From contig NZ_CP109603.1 in NCBI RefSeq assembly GCF_025905425.1, forward strand, positions 2,516,001 to 2,580,000: a DNA stretch of 64,000 nucleotides, given 5' to 3'. This document shows positions 8,904-18,046 of this stretch, one piece after another; positions within the stretch are counted from its first letter, which is position 1; each line of letters starts with the position of its first letter. The position numbers were made by a program, and so were the translations under genes. The DNA comes from Pseudomonas putida (GTDB lineage: Bacteria; Pseudomonadota; Gammaproteobacteria; Pseudomonadales; Pseudomonadaceae). Below the pieces are notes generated by a model. The model saw only the letters and a list, made by a program, of their open reading frames with translations, ran no database searches and was not told where the DNA came from.

Positions 8904-10280
8904 TCAAAGCCACTCGAAGAAACGGGTCGCCAGCAGGCCACAGAGCGCGCCCACCGCCACCATCGGCAATACCATGAGCTCGCGCTTGACGCTGAAGATA
9001 TCGAGCTTGCAGTTAACGTAGACAACCAACAGCAGCGTCGGGAAGGTATGCAAGGCAACTCCCCAGATCGCATAGTCCACACCGCCTATGGCCAACAGCA
9101 GTGGTAGCAACCCCCATAACGAGACTAGCCGGATGATGTTGTCCATGGCCTGGTATTTGGTCAGGCCCAGGGCAATCCATATCTGGTGTGCCAAGGTATA
9201 GCGCAGCGTGAAGAACGACAGCGAAAGAATCGCAAGAATCGAACCTGCCTCGGTGTAGCGCGCGTCGTACATCCAGCCGATCAGCAGCGGGCTGGCGGTC
9301 AGGAACACCCCGCAGGCAAACAGCATGGCAAGGTCCACCAGCAGCCTGAAACGGTAGTACAGCGCCTTCAGACGCGCCTTGTCACCTTCCCGGGCGGCCT
9401 CGCTGAAGGCGGGCAGCGCCACCGAGCCGACCAGTTTCAGCAACCCGGTCTGCACCGACCCGAGGATCAGCACGGCAATGGAATACACACCGAGTTGGCC
9501 CGCCGTCATGCTGGCGCCAAACCAGATCCGGTCGCCGTACATGGCCAGCACGCCGACCATCGACGACAGCAGGATCCAGCGGCCAAAGACAATCAACTCC
9601 GTCAAAGCGCTACGGTCCCAGCGCAGCCGGTTGTTCGGGCCCTGCAGGGCCATGTGCCCCAACAGGGTGCCCACCAGGGCACTGACCAGGCCGGCAACCA
9701 CCAGCGACCAGATCGAACGGGTGAAGTAGCCGATCACCAGCATCGCAATCAATCCGACCACTTGCGAGGCCAGGTCCACCAATACCACGCGCTTCTGTTG
9801 GAACGTTCGCACGGCGACGTCTATCTTGGTGGATTGGAACCCCCAGATGATGGCCGAAAGGCCGGTCACCGCCAGCACCATCGGCAGCTCTGGCGCGGCA
9901 TAAGTGGAGTCTGCCGGCCACAGATTGGCAAGCTGCGCAAACCAGGAGGCGGCGGCCAGCAGCAAAGTCAGGGCAAACAGCACGAAGCCGCGGATGATCT
10001 GGACGGTCCAGGCGGTATTGAGAAACGCCGGGTCGTCCCCCCGGTGGCTCTGGATGATGTTCTGGCGCAGGCCGACATCGGAAAGCAAGTGCAGGAGTAC
10101 CGAAACGGTGGTGGCGATGACCATCACACCAAACATTTCCGGCAGCAGCAAACGGGCCATGATCAGGTTGCCGCCCAGGCGCATGACCTGTGACGCCACC
10201 AGCGATACCAGGTTCCATGACCCGGCCTTCAGTGCGCGCTTGCGCAGACTCGCGGAGGCTGACACATCAATCGACGGCAT
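8904..10280 (-). CDS. Polysaccharide flippase (Wzx-like, MOP superfamily)
   Basis: This 458-aa polytopic protein has roughly 12-14 hydrophobic segments and the N-terminal pattern of polysaccharide translocases ('SWNLVSLVASQVMRLGGNLI', 'LLLPEMFGVMVIATTVSVLL', then 'SDVGLRQNIIQS'). It would flip undecaprenyl-linked repeat units from the cytoplasmic to the periplasmic face. It is the first gene of the long minus-strand operon, and its ATG at 10280 is 95 nt from the divergent polymerase gene. Both appear to be driven from one short shared intergenic region. Confidence 0.92.
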   Translation of the reverse strand: MPSIDVSASASLRKRALKAGSWNLVSLVASQVMRLGGNLIMARLLLPEMFGVMVIATTVSVLLHLLSDVGLRQNIIQSHRGDDPAFLNTAWTVQIIRGFVLFALTLLLAAASWFAQLANLWPADSTYAAPELPMVLAVTGLSAIIWGFQSTKIDVAVRTFQQKRVVLVDLASQVVGLIAMLVIGYFTRSIWSLVVAGLVSALVGTLLGHMALQGPNNRLRWDRSALTELIVFGRWILLSSMVGVLAMYGDRIWFGASMTAGQLGVYSIAVLILGSVQTGLLKLVGSVALPAFSEAAREGDKARLKALYYRFRLLVDLAMLFACGVFLTASPLLIGWMYDARYTEAGSILAILSLSFFTLRYTLAHQIWIALGLTKYQAMDNIIRLVSLWGLLPLLLAIGGVDYAIWGVALHTFPTLLLVVYVNCKLDIFSVKRELMVLPMVAVGALCGLLATRFFEWL

Positions 10281-10301
10281 GACTTCAATCTCTGACTGAT
10301 T

Positions 10302-10331
10302 GGCTAAAAGTCACTATAGTTTCAATTAGCC
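10302..10331. promoter_or_regulatory. Inverted repeat spanning the divergent wzx/wzy promoter region
   Basis: GGCTAA at 10302-10307 and TTAGCC at 10326-10331 flank a core containing the self-complementary ACTATAGT. On the plus strand CTGACT (10292-10297) and TATAGT (10315-10320) are 17 bp apart, a plausible sigma-70 promoter. Because the -10 core is nearly palindromic, a minus-strand -10 can overlap it. A regulator bound to this repeat could control both divergent transcripts. No known binding motif was recognised. Confidence 0.45.
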
Positions 10332-10375
10332 ATGATGCTAGCCGTTGCCCACCAAGGGAAAGGTGTCCATAGCCA

Positions 10376-11902
10376 ATGCCTGAACATTTTCGTGCACTGA
10401 TCGTCATTCTGTTTCTGGCAGGCGTCGTTTTCGTCATGGCGCGCCGTCCGGCGACAGACCTCATCCCCTACAGCGATTTCAAGCGCCGGCGAAACCTGTG
10501 GTTCGTCCTGACGCTGGTGGCCTTTGCCTCCCATAGCTTCTGGGTATACATGGCCGCTGCCGGCATCATCATGTTTATCGCCGGGCGCCGCGAACGCAAC
10601 GCCATGGCGCTGTTTTTCATGCTGCTGTTCCTGATTCCACCGGCGTCGGTGCAGATACCCGGGTTTGGCGTGGTCAACTACCTGGTCGAGCTCAACCATG
10701 TGCGCCTGCTGACGCTATGCGTCCTGCTGCCGGCGGCACTGGCCCTCAGCCGACAAAGCGACACCCTTCGCTTCGGCCGCACCTGGCCCGACAAGCTGCT
10801 GGCGGCAAGCCTGGTGCTGATGAGTGTGCTGTACCTGCGTGAAACCACCCTGACCGACACCTTGCGCCAGGCGCTCTACCTGTATGTCGATGTGTTCTTG
10901 CCCTATTACGTCGCCAGCCGGGGGCTAAAGGAGATCAGTGATTTCAAGGACGCCATGCTGGCGTTCGTGCTGGCCTCTTTCGTCCTGGCCCTGATCGGCG
11001 TCGCCGAGTACGTCCGCCACTGGTTACTGTACAACGCCCTGACCGATGCCATGGGCGTCCAGTGGAGCATGACCGGCTACCTGAGCCGCGGTGGCTCGCT
11101 GCGCGCCAGCGCCACCACCGGCCAGGCGATTGCGCTGGGTTACGTGATGAGTGTAGCCATCGGCTTGTTCCTGTTCGTCCAGGGCTATGTCCGCAGCCAG
11201 CTGCAGCGGGTGCTCGGCGCACTGCTGCTGGCGGCCGGGCTTTTCGCGCCCTTGTCCCGAGGCCCCTGGATCGGCGCCGTGATCATCGGCGTCGTGTTCA
11301 TTGCCATGGGCAAAGGCGCCGTCAAGCGCCTGACCGTGCTGGCGCTCGCCGGCGTGCTGGCGCTGCCGCTGCTGACGGTGCTGCCAGGGGGCGACAAGGT
11401 GCTGGACCTGTTGCCCTTCATCGGCAACATCGAGAAAGAAAACATTACCTACCGGGAACGGTTGATCGACAACTCCTGGATCGTGATCCAGCGCAACCCG
11501 CTGTTCGGCTCCTTCGATTTCCGTAACACCCCTGAAATGCAATCGATGATTCAGGGGGAAGGCATCATCGACATCGTCAACACCTACGTCAGCCTGGCAC
11601 TGCGGGTCGGGTTGGTTGGGCTCGCACTTTTCGTGGCGTTCTTCATCACCGTGTTGCTGGGTATCCGCAAGGCCATGCGCGCGTTCCCCGACCAAAATGA
11701 CGAGCAACGGCAACTGGGCCGCGCGTTGTTGGCGACGCTGGTCGGGATCTTGGTGATCATCTTCACCGTCAGCAGCATCACCATCATCCCCACAGTGTAT
11801 TGGTCGGTCGCAGGGCTTGGGGTGGCCTACATACAGAGGGTGCGCAGGCTGCGTTCCAGCCAGGCCAGCGACCTTGCCGATGCCCGTCTTCAACCCAGGT
11901 GA
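10376..11902 (+). CDS. O-antigen polymerase/ligase-like membrane protein (Wzy-like)
   Basis: This 508-aa integral membrane protein has about 11-12 hydrophobic segments. A large periplasmic-type loop around residues 340-400 ('LPFIGNIEKENITYRERLID') leads to 'FGSFDF', a pattern seen in PF04932 Wzy/WaaL-type enzymes. The 'GLFAPLSRGPWIGAVIIG' segment is the conserved RG motif region of these polymerases. It would polymerise flipped repeat units in the periplasm. It heads the plus-strand transcript, and its TGA overlaps a possible upstream ATG of the glycoside hydrolase gene. Confidence 0.88.
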   Translation: MPEHFRALIVILFLAGVVFVMARRPATDLIPYSDFKRRRNLWFVLTLVAFASHSFWVYMAAAGIIMFIAGRRERNAMALFFMLLFLIPPASVQIPGFGVVNYLVELNHVRLLTLCVLLPAALALSRQSDTLRFGRTWPDKLLAASLVLMSVLYLRETTLTDTLRQALYLYVDVFLPYYVASRGLKEISDFKDAMLAFVLASFVLALIGVAEYVRHWLLYNALTDAMGVQWSMTGYLSRGGSLRASATTGQAIALGYVMSVAIGLFLFVQGYVRSQLQRVLGALLLAAGLFAPLSRGPWIGAVIIGVVFIAMGKGAVKRLTVLALAGVLALPLLTVLPGGDKVLDLLPFIGNIEKENITYRERLIDNSWIVIQRNPLFGSFDFRNTPEMQSMIQGEGIIDIVNTYVSLALRVGLVGLALFVAFFITVLLGIRKAMRAFPDQNDEQRQLGRALLATLVGILVIIFTVSSITIIPTVYWSVAGLGVAYIQRVRRLRSSQASDLADARLQPR

Positions 11903-11907
11903 TGCCA

Positions 11908-14508
11908 ATGACCTCTTTGTCTCTGCGCCCCCTCGTGCGGGCTTCGCTACTCGCTGGCCTTGCCCTGGTGTCACAGGCCGGCTGGGCATCGGGCTGGATT
12001 GTCAGCGTCGACGAACAAAATGGCCTGCCCACCGTGACACGCGGTGGTGGGCCGGTGATGAAAGCAAAGTTCGACTTCTGGGCCGCCAACTGGAGCTGGA
12101 CCGGCTTCTACACCGCCCTCAAGGTAAATGCGCCCTACCGCTACACCCTGCAAGGCAAGAACAAGGAGCTGGACTTTGACCTGGCGGCAGATATCCGCAA
12201 GGAACAGGCACAAACCCTGACCTGGGCATTCGACCTGACCGCGCACAGCAGGCAAACGAACGTGATGGGCGGTGGCATCGTGTTCCAGTTTGACCCCGCC
12301 ATGTTCAGCGCAGACATGGGCGCTCCCGTGCTGTTGCCCGACAACCGCGGCTGGTCCTGGGGCAAAGATGCGCAAGGCAGGCGCATCGAGATGCGCTTCG
12401 AGCCCGCACTGGCTAAGGTGTACTTCGAACCGGGCAACACCGCAGAGATTCGCGCGTTCTTCTACAAAAACCCCATCAGCGCCGGCCAGCAGCAGATCAA
12501 GGCGACGTTGAACGTAACGGGCGATATCGAGCTTGGCCCAACCCCCACCGAGCGCTTTGGCCTGACAGACCCCGCTCAGTGGCCTGACGACCAGCTCGAT
12601 TGGCAAACGTCGCCGGTCGATCTGTCATTTCTCAATACGCCAGAGATACCGGCAGGCAAGCGCGGGTTTGTAAAGGCCGCCGGCGAGCAACTGGTATTCG
12701 AAGACAACACCCCCGTGCGTTTCTGGGGCACCAACCTGTCTGCGTACTCGCTGTTCAAGACGCCAGACGAAGAAATTGCCAAGCAGGCCAAACGGCTGTC
12801 GGCACTGGGCTTCAACCTCGTCCGGCTGCACCACCATGACTCCCCCTGGGTCAGCCCGAACGTGTTTGGCGACGGCACCCTGATTCGCGATACCCAGCAG
12901 CTCAATGCCGAGTCGCTGCGCAAGATCGACCTGTGGGTCAAGCGCCTGAAGGACGAAGGCATTTACGTGTGGCTCGACATGCACGTACAGCGCGCCCTTA
13001 CCGCCCATGACAACATCGAAGACTTCGATGAGCTGGCCAAGGGCGAGCCCAGGGTTGACCTCAAAGGCTATGCCTACGTGAACCAGAGCATTCAGAAGGC
13101 AATGAAGCGCTTTGCCGAACAGTACCTGACCCATGTGAACCCCTACACCGGCCTTGCCTACAAAGACGACCCAGCCATTGCTGCGATTCTGATCACCAAC
13201 GAGAACGACATCACCCAGCACTACGGCAACGCCCTGATGCCGGACAAAAAGGTCCCCGAACACACCGAGCGTTACCGGGAGCAGTCAGATGCCTTCGCCA
13301 AGCGCAATGATCTGCCTGCAGACCGCACCTGGCGTGCCTGGGAGCATGGCCCATCGAAGCTGTTTCTGAATGATCTGGAGCGCCAATTCAATGTCGACAT
13401 GATCGCGCACCTGCGCAGCCTGGGCGTCAAGGTGCCCATCGCCACCACCAGCACCTGGGGCGGCAATGGCTTGAGCGCGTTGCCTGCGCTCACCTCGGGC
13501 GATGTGATCGACGCACACAGCTACGGCGCCATCGGGCAGCTCGAAAAGAACCCGCTGAGCAGCGACGGGATGATCAATTGGATTGCTGCTGCCCAGGTAG
13601 TCGGGCTACCCCTGACGGTCACCGAATGGAACGCAGAGCCCTTCCCCCTGCCCGACCGCCACTCGCTGCCGCTGTATGTGGCGGGCACGGCCAGCCACCA
13701 AGGCTGGGACGCCATGATGCAATATGCCTACAGCCAGCAGGCCTTCAACAGCGGCTGGCGCACGGCAGACAACTGGCACGCGTACAACGACCCGGCCATG
13801 CTCGCCACCCTCCCCGCCGCCGCCCTGCTCTATCGCCGCGCGGATGTACAGCAGGCCACCACCCGCTACGTCTTCGCGCCAACACCCGCCACCTTGTTCG
13901 ACCAGGACATCACACCGCGCAACTCCGTGTTGCTGCGCACCGCCATGGAAAAAGGCAGGCTGCAGGTCGCCATGCCCCAGACGCCGGAGTTGCCGTGGCT
14001 CAAACCCAGCGTCATCCCGGCCGATGCGCAGGTGCTGCATGACCCTGCTCAGTCACTGCTGGAGGCTGATGCCGTCGAGTCGGTGACCGATACCGGGGAG
14101 CTCAAGCGCAACTGGCAACAGGGCCTCTACACCATCGACACACCCCTTACTCAAGCCGCAACAGGCTGGCTGGGTGGCCAAACGATCAACCTCAAGCAAG
14201 TCGCCGTACAGGCAAAAACGCCCTACGCCAGCGTCGTCGTGCAAAGCCTGGATGCAAAACCACTCGGCCAGTCACAGAACCTGCTGATCTCGCTTGGCAC
14301 CCGGGCCGTGCCCAAAGCCGACGACAAGACGCCCTTCAATGTCGAACCCTTCGAGGGCACGTTGTCCATCAAGGCCGCTGCCGGCCTGAAACTGTTCGCA
14401 CGTGACGCGCAAGCACAGTTGAAGGAACTGCCAGCGGTGTACCGGAACGGGCGATATGTCATCGCCTTCGACGGCACGTACATGTCCAACTGGCTGTTCT
14501 TGAAATAG
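11908..14508 (+). CDS. Secreted clan-A (TIM-barrel) glycoside hydrolase
   Basis: This 866-aa protein has a signal peptide ('RASLLAGLALVSQAGWAS'). The start at 11908 has AGGTGA six bases upstream; an ATG at 11902 overlapping the previous stop is an alternative. A central (beta/alpha)8 domain is recognisable from 'FWGTNLSAYSLF', 'LGFNLVRLHHHDSPW', 'ITNENDITQ' (acid/base Glu at about 432) and 'LTVTEWNAEPF' (nucleophile Glu at about 573). The two Glu spaced about 140 residues apart fit a retaining clan GH-A enzyme. Extra beta-rich regions lie on both sides. Between polymerase and galE, it probably trims or releases the polysaccharide in the periplasm, as PslG or BcsZ do elsewhere. The exact GH family is not identified. 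Confidence 0.82.
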   Translation: MTSLSLRPLVRASLLAGLALVSQAGWASGWIVSVDEQNGLPTVTRGGGPVMKAKFDFWAANWSWTGFYTALKVNAPYRYTLQGKNKELDFDLAADIRKEQAQTLTWAFDLTAHSRQTNVMGGGIVFQFDPAMFSADMGAPVLLPDNRGWSWGKDAQGRRIEMRFEPALAKVYFEPGNTAEIRAFFYKNPISAGQQQIKATLNVTGDIELGPTPTERFGLTDPAQWPDDQLDWQTSPVDLSFLNTPEIPAGKRGFVKAAGEQLVFEDNTPVRFWGTNLSAYSLFKTPDEEIAKQAKRLSALGFNLVRLHHHDSPWVSPNVFGDGTLIRDTQQLNAESLRKIDLWVKRLKDEGIYVWLDMHVQRALTAHDNIEDFDELAKGEPRVDLKGYAYVNQSIQKAMKRFAEQYLTHVNPYTGLAYKDDPAIAAILITNENDITQHYGNALMPDKKVPEHTERYREQSDAFAKRNDLPADRTWRAWEHGPSKLFLNDLERQFNVDMIAHLRSLGVKVPIATTSTWGGNGLSALPALTSGDVIDAHSYGAIGQLEKNPLSSDGMINWIAAAQVVGLPLTVTEWNAEPFPLPDRHSLPLYVAGTASHQGWDAMMQYAYSQQAFNSGWRTADNWHAYNDPAMLATLPAAALLYRRADVQQATTRYVFAPTPATLFDQDITPRNSVLLRTAMEKGRLQVAMPQTPELPWLKPSVIPADAQVLHDPAQSLLEADAVESVTDTGELKRNWQQGLYTIDTPLTQAATGWLGGQTINLKQVAVQAKTPYASVVVQSLDAKPLGQSQNLLISLGTRAVPKADDKTPFNVEPFEGTLSIKAAAGLKLFARDAQAQLKELPAVYRNGRYVIAFDGTYMSNWLFLK

Positions 14509-14616
14509 GGCATTTGGCCATCTACAGTCTCAGAAGACCTGTAGCTGATAATCCCACCTGTTCGATTCAGGGACGAGTCACTGCGTCTGTACAACAGCAG
14601 CGTCCAGGAGGCACGG

Positions 14617-15585
14617 ATGAAGTTTCTGGTTGTCGGTGGCGCAGGGTATATCGGCTCGCACATGGTCAAGCATTTGCTGGCCGCGGGTCATGATGTGGTG
14701 GTAGCGGACCTCGTGTCGCCTGGCCCTGCTGTGCAATGGGCCGAGCTGGACATTGCCAACGAGCGTGCGCTGGATGTGCTGTTCGCCGAATGCCACTTCG
14801 ATGCGGTCTTCCACTTCGCGTCGTTCATTCAGGTGGGCGAGTCTGTGTGCGCCCCTGGCAAGTACTATCAGAACAACGTAGCGGCCACCCTGACATTGCT
14901 GCAGGCCATGGTGAATGCGGGCATCAAGAGGCTGGTGTTCTCTTCCAGCGCTGCGGTGTACGGCAACCCGCTGTATGTACCCATCGACGAAGCGCACGGC
15001 AAGGCACCGATCAACCCTTATGGGCTGAGCAAGTGGATGGTCGAGCAGATCCTTGAGGATTTCGATCGTGCCTACGGGCTGAAGTCGGTTTGCCTGCGTT
15101 ATTTCAATGCTGCGGGGGCCGACCCTGACGGGCAGTTGGGCGAGCGCCATGAGCCGGAAACCCACCTGATACCGTTGATTCTCCAGGCCGCCTCCGGCCG
15201 ACGCGATGCGGTGACCGTGTTTGGTCGTGATTACGACACCGCGGATGGCACCTGCATTCGTGACTACGTTCATGTCGCCGACCTGGCTTCGGCACATGCC
15301 TTGGCGGTGGACTACCTGGTGGCAGGTGGGCCCAGCACGGCATTCAACCTGGGCAATGGCCTGGGCTTTTCAGTGCAGCAAGTCATCGATACCGCCCGCG
15401 CGGTGACGGGGCGGCAGATTCACACAGTCGATGCGCCACGCCGCGCTGGCGACCCGCCCAGGTTGGTGGCGGATGCTGGCAAGGCCATGAGTGTGTTGGG
15501 TTGGCGGCCGGCGTATGCATCGCTGGAGCAGATCGTGGCGCATGCCTGGGGGTGGGAGCTGCAGTACCCGTGGCGTCAGCCGTAA
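14617..15585 (+). CDS. galE: UDP-glucose 4-epimerase
   Basis: This 322-aa short-chain dehydrogenase-type epimerase has the N-terminal NAD-binding motif 'VVGGAGYIGSHMVKHLLAAG', the catalytic Ser/Tyr/Lys elements 'VFSSSAAVYG' and 'NPYGLSKWMVEQ', and 'RYFNAAGADPDGQLGE' with 'RDYVHVADLA', all typical of GalE. It interconverts UDP-glucose and UDP-galactose in the cytoplasm and would supply galactose for the polymer. The ATG at 14617 has AGGAGG upstream. It is the last gene of the plus-strand unit, followed by a strong hairpin. It is likely a second, cluster-dedicated galE copy. Confidence 0.95.
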   Translation: MKFLVVGGAGYIGSHMVKHLLAAGHDVVVADLVSPGPAVQWAELDIANERALDVLFAECHFDAVFHFASFIQVGESVCAPGKYYQNNVAATLTLLQAMVNAGIKRLVFSSSAAVYGNPLYVPIDEAHGKAPINPYGLSKWMVEQILEDFDRAYGLKSVCLRYFNAAGADPDGQLGERHEPETHLIPLILQAASGRRDAVTVFGRDYDTADGTCIRDYVHVADLASAHALAVDYLVAGGPSTAFNLGNGLGFSVQQVIDTARAVTGRQIHTVDAPRRAGDPPRLVADAGKAMSVLGWRPAYASLEQIVAHAWGWELQYPWRQP

Positions 15586-15610
15586 GCGTGCGGCCATGCG
15601 CTATCCGGGT

Positions 15611-15633
15611 AGGAGCAGCCTGGTGCTGCTCCT
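15611..15633. terminator. Bidirectional hairpin between convergent galE and the CpsD-like gene
   Basis: A perfect 9-bp inverted repeat (AGGAGCAGC at 15611-15619, GCTGCTCCT at 15625-15633) with a 5-nt loop lies in the 63-bp gap between galE and the convergent kinase gene. There is no strong T-tract on either side, so it may act as a hairpin that blocks convergent transcription or RNA decay rather than a classic intrinsic terminator. Confidence 0.6.
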
Positions 15634-15648
15634 CCGTGAACCAGCACC

Positions 15649-16455
15649 TCAATAATAGGTGCGCGGCTTTTCATCCGCTTTGTTCAACACCGTGCCAATC
15701 AGGTTGACCGTCGCCAAGTGGTGCAGGCAATCCTCGATCTCCTGCTTGCTGTTCATCCCGTTGGCCACAACCAGCAGCACACAGTCGAACTTGGGCATCA
15801 CCGTGATTGCATCGTCAGAGCTCAACAATGGCGGTAGGTCGAAGATGCAGATCCGCGACTCATAGCGGTTGCGCAAGTCACCGATCAGGTTGCTTACCCG
15901 GGGTGAAGACAGCATCTCGGTAGACAGCGGAATAGGCACCCGTGTCGGCAGCACGACAAAACGGGGCAACGTCGGGTTGACCAGCACCTCTTCCAGCCCG
16001 GCTTGATCAGTCAACAGCTCGTTGAGGGCCTTATCCATCGGCAAGCCCAAGGTGCTGCCTACTTTGGGACGACGCAAGTCGAAGTCCACCAGCAGAGCCG
16101 TCTTGGTCGTATGGTGGGCGATGCTCATGGCCAGGTTGATGGCCAGGACCGTCTTACCCGCTTCGGGCGTTGGCGAGGTGATGGCCAAGGTGCGCCAACC
16201 GTTCTCTTCCATCGCCTTCAGCACCTGCGTGCGCAGCAGGTCGATCGGCCCGCTCATGTTCGAATTCTTGTTGAACGCGACAATCCGATTACGCTCAAGG
16301 TGCTCCGCACGCAACGGCACCACCTTGGTGTGCACATAATCGAACTGCCCTGGCACCTCGGGTTGCTCCACCCCCGGGGTGGTTTGCGGTACCTGGGCGG
16401 CACCTGGAGAAACTTGATGAATACTATTGCCAACTACCGGCTTGATCCTGTCCAT
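15649..16455 (-). CDS. CpsD/CapB-type polysaccharide tyrosine autokinase
   Basis: This 268-aa cytoplasmic BY-kinase has the ATP-binding domain as a separate protein. Walker A is 'SPTPEAGKTVLAIN' (about residues 94-107), Walker A' is 'LLVDFDLRRP' (121-130), and 'ICIFDLPPLLSSDDA' gives Walker B. It starts at the ATG at 16455; a GTG one codon earlier is possible. The C-terminus ends '...KPRTYY', so only two tyrosines are available where most family members have a longer Tyr cluster. It would work with the Wzz-type protein encoded 11 nt upstream to control polymer length and export. Confidence 0.92.
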   Translation of the reverse strand: MDRIKPVVGNSIHQVSPGAAQVPQTTPGVEQPEVPGQFDYVHTKVVPLRAEHLERNRIVAFNKNSNMSGPIDLLRTQVLKAMEENGWRTLAITSPTPEAGKTVLAINLAMSIAHHTTKTALLVDFDLRRPKVGSTLGLPMDKALNELLTDQAGLEEVLVNPTLPRFVVLPTRVPIPLSTEMLSSPRVSNLIGDLRNRYESRICIFDLPPLLSSDDAITVMPKFDCVLLVVANGMNSKQEIEDCLHHLATVNLIGTVLNKADEKPRTYY

Positions 16456-16466
16456 CACTGCTTTCC

Positions 16467-18026
16467 CTATTCAAACCGCGCCATAGCCTTGAACAGCAAC
16501 ACATCCAACGGCATGTAGAACACGTGCACCAGCCCTACCATGATAGCAATCAGCACGAGCGCCGCGATGATCAGCAGGTTGCGCCAGCGCTTGCGCTTGG
16601 CCAACTCCGCTTGGGTGGTGATGAAGGGCACTGTCACCAGCACGCGCTTGCCCAGCACACTCTCCAGGGCCCCTACGCCACGTACCCGCTGGTTAAGCAT
16701 TTCAAGCAGCATCACCAAGGCGCCGCCACCTGCCGGTGCCAGCACCAGGCCCAGGGCAGCAATCTTCTTGCGGTTTGGCTTGATTGGTTTCTCGGGCAGC
16801 AGCGGCGGCTCCAGCAGTACAAAGCGCTCTGCCTTGTTTTCCTGCTCCAGGCTCTCGGTGATTTTCGCACCCATTTCCTTGGCGCGGATCTCCTCGTACT
16901 TCTTGCGTGCGTTGTCATGGTCACGCATCAAGGTCACCAGGCCACGCTCGACTTGCGGGGCTTCAAGAATTTCCGCCTCGTAGCCTTCCATCTTCTTCAC
17001 CAGCTCACGTTTCTGCTCCGCCAGTGATGCGATGCGTTCCTGGGCTGCGCCGATGCGCGCGCGCACCCGCGCCACATCGAGGCTGACCGAGGACGCAGCT
17101 TTGCTACCACCACCACTGGCCTGCAGTGCCTCGATCTTGCGTTTGACCGCAACCACATCCGGGTGCGCGTCTTTGTACCTGGTCAGCAGCCTGGTGTATT
17201 CGGCCTTGAGGCTAGGCAGGTCTTGTGGCTGGTCGGCACTGGACGGCCTGGTCCCATCGGCCTTGGTGGTCAACCCGGCGTTGGCCGCCGACAACTCAAG
17301 TTCAAGGTAACGCAGCTCTTCTTGCGCAGTCTTGTAGTCGCGGTCCACCTCCCTGAATTCCAGTTCCGAGCGCGACAGCATGCTCATGCGCAGCGACTGG
17401 TGCTCGGGCAAGGCATTGGCATGGGCTTGCTTGAAGTCCGCCAGCTGGTTTTCCAGGCTGGCAAGTTCGGCGCCAAGCTTGTTGGCCTCCTGGGTCAGGA
17501 ACTCGGTGGTTTCGTTGGCCCGCTCAGTGCGTTGCTTGAGGTTTTCATTGAGGAACAGCGTGACCAGTTCGTTGGCGACATCCTTAGCCACCTGGGCCTG
17601 CTTGTGCTCGAACGACACATTGAATGCGACTGTGGCCTCGCCCCGCCCTCTGACGAACGTGCTGAGCGTGGCGACCACGATGGCATTGCGCATCTGCTCG
17701 ATCTTGTCGCTCTCGCTGAGCCGCTTGTCAGCGAACAGGTTGTACTTGTCGATGATGCGCAGCAGGTTCTCGCGGGTCATGACCCGCTGGCGAATGACCT
17801 CGATGCGCTCATCGGCAAAGCTGTTGTTGTTTGCCGACACCAGCTCGGGGGAAATTTGCTGCGACTCCACCAAAATGGTGCCGGTGGACTGGTAGATAGG
17901 CGGCACGCTCACCGCGACCACCACGGTCGCGGCAAGAATGACTACGATACTGATCCCCAATAACAGGGCCCTATCCTTGATGATGGCGATGTAATCTTTG
18001 AGGGAAAGCTCGTAGTCAGACTTCAT
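16467..18026 (-). CDS. Wzz/GNVR-type polysaccharide chain-length determinant
   Basis: This 519-aa inner-membrane protein has an N-terminal Wzz domain (membrane helix at about residues 20-42), a long charged coiled-coil periplasmic region, and a GNVR region with a C-terminal hydrophobic segment ('PEKPIKPNRKKIAALGLVLA'), followed by a final helix ('NLLIIAALVLIAIMVGLVHV'). It starts at the ATG at 18026; a GTG nine bases upstream is an alternative. It lacks the kinase domain, which is the next gene. Together they equal a split Wzc. Confidence 0.92.
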   Translation of the reverse strand: MKSDYELSLKDYIAIIKDRALLLGISIVVILAATVVVAVSVPPIYQSTGTILVESQQISPELVSANNNSFADERIEVIRQRVMTRENLLRIIDKYNLFADKRLSESDKIEQMRNAIVVATLSTFVRGRGEATVAFNVSFEHKQAQVAKDVANELVTLFLNENLKQRTERANETTEFLTQEANKLGAELASLENQLADFKQAHANALPEHQSLRMSMLSRSELEFREVDRDYKTAQEELRYLELELSAANAGLTTKADGTRPSSADQPQDLPSLKAEYTRLLTRYKDAHPDVVAVKRKIEALQASGGGSKAASSVSLDVARVRARIGAAQERIASLAEQKRELVKKMEGYEAEILEAPQVERGLVTLMRDHDNARKKYEEIRAKEMGAKITESLEQENKAERFVLLEPPLLPEKPIKPNRKKIAALGLVLAPAGGGALVMLLEMLNQRVRGVGALESVLGKRVLVTVPFITTQAELAKRKRWRNLLIIAALVLIAIMVGLVHVFYMPLDVLLFKAMARFE

Positions 18027-18046
18027 AAAGGCCACCAGGCTGAAGT

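Noticed and set aside
14522..14544. CTACAG...CTGTAG inverted repeat before galE
   Set aside because: Only a 6-bp stem with no T-tract; insufficient for a terminator or attenuator call.
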